From: Lachnospiraceae bacterium
GTDB taxonomy: Bacteria > Bacillota > Clostridia > Lachnospirales > Lachnospiraceae
Length of the DNA: 64,000 bases
Assembly: GCA_910575255.1 (NCBI GenBank)
Contig: CAJTEM010000027.1
Coordinates: 1 to 64,000 of the forward strand
Direction: 5' to 3'
Part shown: positions 58,168 to 64,000 of the stretch, in pieces
Layout: every line of letters begins with the position of its first letter
How positions within the stretch are numbered: the stretch's first letter is position 1
Position numbers and translations under genes: made by a program
The notes under the pieces: model-generated
What the model was told of the DNA's origin: nothing
What the model saw: the letters and a program-made list of their open reading frames with translations, nothing else
Databases searched by the model: none

Positions 58168-59004
58168 ATGGACTGGATAAAACGGTTGAACCAGGCGATT
58201 GATTTTATAGAAGAAAACCTGGATGGGGAACTGGATTATGAGGATGTAGCCGGGGTTGCGGGCTGCCCTTCCTACTATTTCCAACAGATGTTTTTATATA
58301 TGACAGACATGACACTGCGGGAATACATACGGCGGCGCAGGCTGTCTCTGTCCGCCGTGGAACTGCAAAAGGGAAATGGAAAAGTAACGGATATTGCCAT
58401 GAAGTATGGTTATGAATCTCCCACCGCGTTTACCAGGGCTTTTAAGAATTTTCATGGAATCACGCCCTCTGCTGTAAAAACGGAACCTGTATCCTTTCAG
58501 GCATATCCCCCCATTTCTTTTTCTATGGCAATCCACGGAGGGGCGCCGCTGCAGTTCAGGATAGAGGAAAAAGAAGCGTTCCGGATACTGGGAAGGTCCT
58601 GTCCCCTGTCGAAAGAACTGACAGAGAATTTTGAAAGAATACCAGCGGTATGGGATGCCGCACTGGCAGACGGAACACTTACCAGATTACTCTCCATGGC
58701 AGAGGGAAAGCCGGAGGGACTTCTCGGTGTCAGTATCCATCATATGGAAGACTGGAAATATCTGATTGCTGTCCGTTCCGATCAGAAGCCGGGGGAATAC
58801 GAAGAATATCAGATTCCGGCATGCAAATGGGCGGTTTTTGAAGGGAAGGGAACGAACCGTACCCTTCAGGAACTGGAAAAGCGTGTCATTACCCAGTGGC
58901 TTCCTGCGTCCGGCTACACCTACGCAGAGATACCGGATATTGAGGTGTATCTCCATGCAGACCCGGAAGACGCAGTCTATGAATACTGGCTTCCTGTACG
59001 ATAA
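58168..59004 (+). CDS. AraC family regulator with GyrI-like domain
   Basis: A 278-aa regulator: HTH pair (LDYEDVAGVAGCPSYYFQQM; VTDIAMKYGYESPTAFTRAF, GITPSAVK) in residues ~8-108, effector-binding domain ~120-278 (FRILGRSCPLSKEL, GLLGVSIHHMEDW, WPASGY-like end YTYAEIPDIEVYL). AGGGGGG lies 6-7 nt before the ATG. The third protein of this architecture in the window, here next to a drug exporter and AlkD-like gene. Confidence 0.88.
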   Translation: MDWIKRLNQAIDFIEENLDGELDYEDVAGVAGCPSYYFQQMFLYMTDMTLREYIRRRRLSLSAVELQKGNGKVTDIAMKYGYESPTAFTRAFKNFHGITPSAVKTEPVSFQAYPPISFSMAIHGGAPLQFRIEEKEAFRILGRSCPLSKELTENFERIPAVWDAALADGTLTRLLSMAEGKPEGLLGVSIHHMEDWKYLIAVRSDQKPGEYEEYQIPACKWAVFEGKGTNRTLQELEKRVITQWLPASGYTYAEIPDIEVYLHADPEDAVYEYWLPVR

Positions 59005-59034
59005 GAAGAGCATGGAACCGGAAGGAGGATACCG

Positions 59035-59760
59035 ATGGATGGTCAGGAGATGATAAATGAGCTTAGGGCGCAGGCTTCTGAGAAATACAGGGAAAATATG
59101 ATTCGGATGGGGATACCGGCCGAAAATAGTATTGGTGTGGCAACGTCCGTAGTAAGGGGCCTTGCAAAGAAAGCCGGGAAATCGCAGGAGCTGGCATTTG
59201 AACTGTGGAATACAAAATACCACGAGGCAAGGATGCTGGCGGTCTTGTTGATGAATCCGAAGGCGACAACGGATGCTGAGGCGGAAAGGCTGCTCCTTGA
59301 TGTGGTTTCCTGGGATTTATGCGACCACCTGTGTAAAAATTTATTTTTGAAGATGAAGAGCAGGGATATTTTTATTACAAAGTGGATACGGGAACCGCAG
59401 TTATATAAAAAAAGGGCGGCGTTTGTGCTGATTGCAGCTTCCGTGATACATGACAGGAAGCTTACGGATGAAACCGTGGACGGCTATCTGGAGATGGTTA
59501 CACAGCATGCGGATGATGGAAGGGAGCATGTGAAAAAGGCGGTTTCTACTGCTTTGAGGGAAATCGGAAAAAAGAACTTTCATTATAATGAAAAGGCGCT
59601 TTTGCTGGCGCACGAGTGGATGGAAGGAGAAAGCAAGGCATTGAGGTGGATTGGAAAGGATGCGGCGAAGGAACTGGAAACCATGGTAAAGGCAGAAGGA
59701 CGGGGACGTCTGATTTCCGCAAATACCAGGATGGGAAAGGAATCAGGAGGTTCGGGATGA
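59035..59760 (+). CDS. AlkD-like DNA alkylation repair protein
   Basis: A 241-aa all-helical (HEAT-like) protein of the DNA alkylation repair family: GVATSVVRGLAKKAGKSQEL, LWNTKYHEARMLAVLL, SWDLCDHLCKNLFLK, WIREPQLYKKRAAFVLIAAS, REIGKKNFHYNEKAL. Such proteins excise or handle alkylated bases. GGAGG 6 nt before the ATG. Overlaps TetR B by ATGA. Confidence 0.85.
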   Translation: MDGQEMINELRAQASEKYRENMIRMGIPAENSIGVATSVVRGLAKKAGKSQELAFELWNTKYHEARMLAVLLMNPKATTDAEAERLLLDVVSWDLCDHLCKNLFLKMKSRDIFITKWIREPQLYKKRAAFVLIAASVIHDRKLTDETVDGYLEMVTQHADDGREHVKKAVSTALREIGKKNFHYNEKALLLAHEWMEGESKALRWIGKDAAKELETMVKAEGRGRLISANTRMGKESGGSG

Positions 59761-60467
59761 ACGGGAAGTTTTTTGCGCTACCGCAGGAAAGGCAGGAGCA
59801 GATCATAAATGCGGCATATGGTGTGTTTTCCAGGAACAGCTATAAAAATGCGTCCATGTCCAGGCTTGCGGATGCCGGCGGCGTATCCAAATCCCTGCTG
59901 TTTCATTATTTCTTAAGTCAAAGCCCCCGCAGCAAGCTACAGGGTCTTTGCCCCTCGCGGCAGTCGCCAAATGGACATGCCAGCATGTCCGCCTGGCTCG
60001 TTGCCCGCGGGAATAAAAAGGAACTGTATCTGTACCTTTGGGAACATGCATGCAGGCTTTACCGTGAAAAAGTAAGGAAGGGAGATACGCAGACCACGGA
60101 TTTGTTTGAGATCCTCTGCCAGAGGGTTCTGGCAGGCTGTGTCTTTATGAGGGAAGCCCCGACCATATACCTGTTTATCTTGAGGGCATTTTTTGAGGAA
60201 AACCCGGAAATCAGGGAAGAACTTCAGAATCATTATAAGACAGCCTATCTTCACGGAACAGAAGATATACGGGAGCCGGCAGATATGGACCTGTTCCGGC
60301 CGGGGATTGATACGCGGCTGCTGTTAGAAGAGATTAACGGTTATCTTCTCAGCTGTTACTGGAAGATGTTTTCAACCGGGGAGCTGAACCCGGATTCTCT
60401 GGAAAAGGACTTCCTGAAAAGGGTTGGACAGTGGAAAAGGGTATACCTGAAAGAAAGGAATCATTAA
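59757..60467 (+). CDS. TetR family regulator B with in-frame repeat insertion
   Basis: A 236-aa regulator paralogous to TetR A at 31499. The HTH (RQEQIINAAYGVFSRNSYKN, MSRLADAGGVSKSLLFHYF) is followed not by Q-NKKDLYLYLW but by ~34 foreign residues (LSQSPRSKLQGLCPSRQSPN and on) before NKKELYLYLW. The insertion is encoded by 59914-60011, a GC-rich palindromic repeat, and keeps the frame. The rest (FFEENPEIREE, RPGIDTRLLLEEI, LEKDFLKRVGQW) is normal. DNA binding may persist since the insertion follows the recognition helix. Confidence 0.85.
   Translation: MNGKFFALPQERQEQIINAAYGVFSRNSYKNASMSRLADAGGVSKSLLFHYFLSQSPRSKLQGLCPSRQSPNGHASMSAWLVARGNKKELYLYLWEHACRLYREKVRKGDTQTTDLFEILCQRVLAGCVFMREAPTIYLFILRAFFEENPEIREELQNHYKTAYLHGTEDIREPADMDLFRPGIDTRLLLEEINGYLLSCYWKMFSTGELNPDSLEKDFLKRVGQWKRVYLKERNH
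59914..60011. repeat. Palindromic repeat element inserted in the TetR gene
   Basis: About 98 bp, GC-rich, absent from the paralogue. Contains GGACATGC-CA-GCATGTCC (59970-59987, perfect 8-bp arms) and GC-rich ends. I recall similar sequences scattered in Lachnospiraceae genomes, but this needs a search. Confidence 0.65.
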
Positions 60468-60468
60468 G

Positions 60469-60870
60469 ATGGCAGTTTCAAATATAAGGGCAGACTTTCA
60501 CGCAGAACTGCAAAAGGTTTGGGAGATTGTGACTTCTCTGGAGGATACGGCGTGGCGCAGCGATCTGAGCAGGGTTGAAATCATAGATGATAAGCAGTTC
60601 GTGGAATACACAACGTCCTGCTACCAGACCACCTTTACCGTTACAGTGAGGGAGGAATGCCGACGTTTAGAATTTGATATGGAGAATGACAATATGCACG
60701 GGCATTGGACAGGGATTTTCTCCAGCAAAGGCAACGTAACAACGGTTGATTTCACGGAGGATGTTACAGCAAAAAAATGGTTTATGAAACCATTTATCGG
60801 GGCATATCTGAAAAAGCAGCAGGGTTTATATATATCGGATTTAAGGAAAGCTTTGGAGCATACCTCATAA
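60469..60870 (+). CDS. SRPBCC family protein
   Basis: A 133-aa START-like protein: IRADFHAELQKVWEIVTSLE (helix-grip start), WRSDLSRVEII, ending in a long helix FIGAYLKKQQGLYISDLRKA. It resembles the protein at 468 in fold, not in detail. It follows TetR B by one base and is probably under its control; ligand unknown. Confidence 0.72.
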   Translation: MAVSNIRADFHAELQKVWEIVTSLEDTAWRSDLSRVEIIDDKQFVEYTTSCYQTTFTVTVREECRRLEFDMENDNMHGHWTGIFSSKGNVTTVDFTEDVTAKKWFMKPFIGAYLKKQQGLYISDLRKALEHTS

Positions 60871-60884
60871 GATTATCTTTTCTA

Positions 60885-60930
60885 TTGACTTTTCACAAAA
60901 AGGAGAATAGAATGATAGCAAGCACTTGCT
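60885..60930 (+). promoter_or_regulatory. Promoter and palindromic operator of TetR C
   Basis: TTGACT (60885-60890), 17-bp spacer, TAGAAT (60908-60913), followed by AGCAAG-CA-CTTGCT (60917-60930) between the -10 box and the ribosome site. Typical autoregulation by TetR, inferred. Confidence 0.7.
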
Positions 60931-60946
60931 TATAAGAGGTGGGAGA

Positions 60947-61525
60947 ATGGACGAAACAAGCCAAAAAATTATTGACGCAACCATGTCTCTGATTCGTGAT
61001 AAAGGGTATGTTGCCACAACGACAAAAGATATCGCACGTTTAGCCGGCGTAAACGAGTGTACGCTGTTCCGTAAATTTCAAAATAAAAAAGATATTGTAC
61101 TCCATGGGGTATCTCAGGAAAAATGGAGAGCGCATGTTACGCCGGAGCTTTTCAAAAATGTGCAATGGGAGTTAGAGCCGGATTTAGAGATGTTTATGAA
61201 CGCATATATGGATAAAATCACTCCGGATTTTGTAAATCTGTCCATTGGCTTAAGAGCGCCGCAGCTTTATGAAGAAACTGCCTCTATGATCATGAAAGTA
61301 CCACAGGCATTTATTTCTTCTCTGACAGAATACTTCAGGAAAATGGAGGAACTGGGGAAAATCCCCCATTATGATTTTGAAAGTCTGGCGATGACTGTTT
61401 TTTCTTCCACGTTTGGTTATACCTTTTTAAATGCGTCTTTTGGTCAGAACCTTACGGATGTGGGCAGAGAAGAATTTATCAAAAACAGTGTGAAGATATT
61501 TGTAAATGGGATTGTACAGAAGTAA
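60947..61525 (+). CDS. TetR family regulator C
   Basis: A 192-aa regulator: QKIIDATMSLIRDKGYVATT, DIARLAGVNECTLFRKFQNK, then a helical ligand-binding domain. AGGTGGGAG lies just upstream of the chosen ATG. It stands alone between SRPBCC and ilvB; its target may be itself through the palindrome at 60917. Confidence 0.88.
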   Translation: MDETSQKIIDATMSLIRDKGYVATTTKDIARLAGVNECTLFRKFQNKKDIVLHGVSQEKWRAHVTPELFKNVQWELEPDLEMFMNAYMDKITPDFVNLSIGLRAPQLYEETASMIMKVPQAFISSLTEYFRKMEELGKIPHYDFESLAMTVFSSTFGYTFLNASFGQNLTDVGREEFIKNSVKIFVNGIVQK

Positions 61526-61533
61526 AAATGGTA

Positions 61534-61564
61534 GTAACAGTTCAAGGGGTATCTGAACTGTTAC
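61534..61564. repeat. GTAACAGTTCA hairpin, copy 2
   Basis: GTAACAGTTCA (61534-61544) and TGAACTGTTAC (61554-61564), 9-nt loop, in the leader of ilvB. Arms identical to copy 1 at 55623. Confidence 0.8.
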
Positions 61565-61641
61565 AAATGGTACTGTATATTCAGTGCCATTTTATCATAC
61601 CTAAAAGCAAGCAAGTACACGCATACAAGGAGGCAATGATG

Positions 61642-63375
61642 ATGATTACAGGTGCGGAATTATTTGTGAAAGCTCTCAAGGCGGAGCAGGTAGATACCCT
61701 GTTTGCCTACCCGGGCGGACAGGCAATCGACCTGTTTAACGCCCTTTACGGTGAACAGGATATTGATGTTATTTTGCCGCGGCATGAGCAGGGATTAGTC
61801 CATGCGGCGGACGGATATGCACGCTCCACGGGAAAAGTCGGGGTCTGTCTGGTTACAAGCGGACCGGGAGCTACCAATTTAGTGACAGGGATAGCGACAG
61901 CGAATTATGACAGTGTTCCACTGGTATGCTTCACCGGGCAGGTACCTACCGGGCTGATTGGCAATGACGCCTTTCAGGAGGTTGATATTATGGGTATCAC
62001 AAGAAGTATCTGCAAATACGCCGTAACGGTCCGCAAACGTGAGGAATTGGCGGCGGTCATCAGGAAAGCCTTTCTTATTTCCCGGACAGGGAAACCGGGC
62101 GTTGTTGTTGTCGATTTACCGAAGGATATACAGAGGGAATATGGCAGTGACGACTACCCGGAAGAAATCGAAATCAGAGGATATAAGCCGAAGCTTTCCG
62201 TTCATCCGGGACAGTTAAAGAAAGCACTGGAAACATTGAATCACGCAAAGAAGCCCGTCTTTTTGGTCGGCGGCGGCGTGAACATCAGCCATGCACATTC
62301 GGAAATGCTAAAGCTAGCAGAAATGACAGGGGTTCCCGTTGTTACTACCATCATGGGAAAAGGGGCAATTCCCACAACCCATGACTTGTATATCGGGAAT
62401 CTGGGAATCCATGGAAGCTATGCAGCCAATACAGCTATCAGTCATTGTGACGTCCTCTTTTCTATCGGGACAAGGTTTAATGACCGCATAACAGGAAAAA
62501 CCGGACACTTTGCCACCCATGCGGCAATCATTCATATAGATATAGACCCCGCTTCGATTTCCAGAAATATAGAGGTGGATATTCCCATTGTTGCGGACGC
62601 AAAAACGGCTCTTTTGGCATTGCTTGAAAAAGCGCAGAAATTAGATACGGAGGAATGGCTGGAGCAGATCAGGCAGTGGAAAAGCCAGTATCCACTCTCC
62701 ATGAAAACAGAAGGGCTGACCCCGGAAAAAGTGATAAGGGCAATCAACCATACGTTTGACAATGCGATCATTGCCACAGATGTGGGGCAGAACCAGTTAT
62801 GGGCGACACAATTCCTGGAATTAAGCGAAAAGAAGCAGATGCTGACCTCCGGGGGCTTAGGAACTATGGGCTATGGCTTTCCGGCTGCTATTGGAGCCCA
62901 AATCGGAAATCCGTCAAAGGATGTTATCGTTATTTCAGGGGACGGCGGCATGCAGATGAACATTCAGGAAATGGCGACCGCAATCTGCTATGAACTTCCA
63001 ATCACCATCTGCATACTGAACAACGGTTATTTGGGAAATGTACGGCAATGGCAGGAAATGTTTTTTGACAGGCGTTATTCCAGCACCTGTATGCGGTACA
63101 GGAAAAGCTGCCCCGGCAGCTGCAATACCCCGACAGAGCACTGCCCGGAATATACGCCGGATTTTCTTAAATTGGCGGAAAGCTACGGGGCAAACAGTAT
63201 CCGCGTAACAAAAGAAAATGAGATAGCCGCTGCCCTTGAAACTGCAAAAGACACGCTAAAAGTACCTACTGTCATTGAATTTATCATTGAGCCGGAGGAA
63301 AATGTTATGCCGATTGTTCCGCCCGGCAATGCTTTGGACGACATGATACTGGAAAGCGGGGATAAGGGAATATGA
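61642..63375 (+). CDS. ilvB: Acetolactate synthase large subunit
   Basis: A 577-aa ThDP enzyme that condenses two pyruvates (or pyruvate and 2-oxobutyrate) in branched-chain amino-acid synthesis. Catalytic glutamate in LPRHEQGLVHAADGYARS, central FAD/PQQ-like domain, ThDP-binding GDGGMQMNIQEMATA ending CILNN. A cysteine-rich stretch (CMRYRKSCPGSCNTPTEHC) follows the ThDP motif. ATG codons at 61636, 61639 and 61642 are in frame; the last is best placed (AGGAGG 8 nt upstream). Overlaps ilvN by ATGA. Confidence 0.93.
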   Translation: MITGAELFVKALKAEQVDTLFAYPGGQAIDLFNALYGEQDIDVILPRHEQGLVHAADGYARSTGKVGVCLVTSGPGATNLVTGIATANYDSVPLVCFTGQVPTGLIGNDAFQEVDIMGITRSICKYAVTVRKREELAAVIRKAFLISRTGKPGVVVVDLPKDIQREYGSDDYPEEIEIRGYKPKLSVHPGQLKKALETLNHAKKPVFLVGGGVNISHAHSEMLKLAEMTGVPVVTTIMGKGAIPTTHDLYIGNLGIHGSYAANTAISHCDVLFSIGTRFNDRITGKTGHFATHAAIIHIDIDPASISRNIEVDIPIVADAKTALLALLEKAQKLDTEEWLEQIRQWKSQYPLSMKTEGLTPEKVIRAINHTFDNAIIATDVGQNQLWATQFLELSEKKQMLTSGGLGTMGYGFPAAIGAQIGNPSKDVIVISGDGGMQMNIQEMATAICYELPITICILNNGYLGNVRQWQEMFFDRRYSSTCMRYRKSCPGSCNTPTEHCPEYTPDFLKLAESYGANSIRVTKENEIAAALETAKDTLKVPTVIEFIIEPEENVMPIVPPGNALDDMILESGDKGI

Positions 63376-63872
63376 AAAAGAGATGGATTTGTTTATTTGT
63401 TGAAAATGATGTAGGGGTTCTTGCCAGAATATCGGGACTGTTTTCCGGGAAGTCCTATAACCTGGCCAGCCTGACCGTGGGGCCAACCGAGGACAGAACG
63501 GTTTCCCGTATGACAATCAGCTTAACCAGTGATGACAGAACATTTGAACAGGTAAAAAAGCAGCTGGGCCGGTGTGTTGAGGTAATTAAGGTAGTTGATT
63601 ACACAGACATTGCGATCCATATGAAAGAGCTGATGTTTGTAAGAATCAATAACTGCTCGGATCGGGATATTGACAGGATATTCAAGATTTCGCAAGTATT
63701 TCAGGTATCGGTTATTGATTATTCCCCGGAGACCGTGCTGATTGAAAGTGTACATACAGAAAACCGTAATAATGATCTGATTGCATTACTGGAGAAATGC
63801 TATGCAAACCGAATTGAAATTGTCCGGGGAGGCAGTGTTGCTGTTGAAACATTAAGCATAGCTGAACGATAA
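63372..63872 (+). CDS. ilvN: Acetolactate synthase small (regulatory) subunit
   Basis: A 166-aa regulatory subunit. N-terminal ACT domain (WICLFVENDVGVLARISGLF, NLASLTVGPTED) binds valine for feedback control, followed by the C-terminal activation domain (FQVSVIDYSPETVLIESVHT, IEIVRGGSVAVETL). Full length. Activates IlvB. Confidence 0.92.
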   Translation: MKKRWICLFVENDVGVLARISGLFSGKSYNLASLTVGPTEDRTVSRMTISLTSDDRTFEQVKKQLGRCVEVIKVVDYTDIAIHMKELMFVRINNCSDRDIDRIFKISQVFQVSVIDYSPETVLIESVHTENRNNDLIALLEKCYANRIEIVRGGSVAVETLSIAER

Positions 63873-63886
63873 AGAGGAATGGGGCT

Positions 63887-63906
63887 TCTCAAAATTGGTC
63901 AATGGG
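63887..63906. repeat. Half copy of the 28.66-kb inverted repeat
   Basis: TTCTCAAAATTGGTCAATGG matches the right arm and flank at 28697-28716 with two changes. No left arm is seen here. Confidence 0.5.
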
Positions 63907-64000
63907 GTGATAATATAGAAAGCGAATCAGAGAGGGCAGGTTATTATCTTATATTTTTACGCCGCAGTGCGCCGGAAAGAGCTTCTGATTTATTTGGAGG

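Noticed and set aside
61526-61641. T-box or attenuator in the ilvB leader
   Set aside because: Only about 115 nt, no T-box consensus (TGGNACCGCG) and no leader peptide rich in branched-chain codons; only the GTAACAGTTCA hairpin is present.

Overview
The window looks like chromosomal DNA of a low-to-moderate GC gut Firmicute, most likely a Lachnospiraceae (Clostridia). The reasons are the AGGAGG ribosome sites, TTGACA/TATAAT promoters, BlaI/BlaR1 and DUF6070-type genes, and debris of Tn916/Tn1549-like and Tn4451-like integrative elements. There are no rRNA genes and no complete tRNA gene. The assignment to family rests on protein resemblance and memory, not on a search.

Layout. 0-8.6 kb is accessory DNA: a MarR/SRPBCC pair, a sigma-GNAT chimera, an AraC regulator, remnants of a conjugative element (YqaJ, VirB6 and VirB2-like pieces), an ATPase + RloB/TOPRIM pair whose second gene carries an amber stop, and the 3' part of a tRNA-Arg that looks like an old attachment site. 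8.6-11.2 kb holds two tandem DUF6070-like extracytoplasmic proteins. 11.2-18.1 kb is a minus-strand block: FtsX-type ABC transporter, two-component system, BlaR1/BlaI and a small membrane protein. 18.3-22.8 kb carries a second BlaI/BlaR1 pair, a Crp remnant and a sigma/anti-sigma pair. This segment lies between two copies of a 39-bp promoter-region repeat. 23-28.6 kb holds a YafY-type regulator with a divergent operon, a second mobile-element chimera, a secreted copy of the BlaR1 sensor domain under BlaI-like operators, a GNAT, DUF3795, GyrI-like and EFR1 genes. 28.8-33.5 kb has a lipoprotein, an amidase, an Ig-like protein, TetR, an adenosine-deaminase-like enzyme and a truncated MerR. 34.5-43.4 kb is a fructan/difructose-anhydride utilisation locus: LacI, binding protein, two permeases, GH172, GH32 and the C-terminal half of a PfkB kinase, preceded by a five-operator array. 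43.4-48.9 kb is integrative-element cargo, a broken serine recombinase and a decayed copy of the 29-31 kb cluster. 49-53 kb is an AT-rich three-gene operon (ATPase, RloB/TOPRIM, 655-aa zinc-finger protein) that resembles a PARIS/OLD-type defence locus with an extra component. 53-61.5 kb is a drug-resistance/stress block: UvrA-like ATPase, two AraC regulators, ABC-2 exporter, AlkD-like protein, two TetR. 61.6-63.9 kb is ilvB-ilvN.

The most striking property is the number of illegitimate junctions where two unrelated genes are cut and joined (about 1.66, 5.40, 24.97-25.13, 33.48, 35.07, 45.56 and 46.92 kb), nearly all involving integrative-element genes. Either the region has been a repeated target of element insertion and deletion, or part of it is a mis-assembly; read mapping would decide. 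The best candidates for new biology are the three-gene ATPase/RloB/zinc-protein operon (49.1-53.0 kb), the BlaI regulon with a free secreted sensor domain, and the in-frame insertion of a palindromic repeat in a TetR gene.
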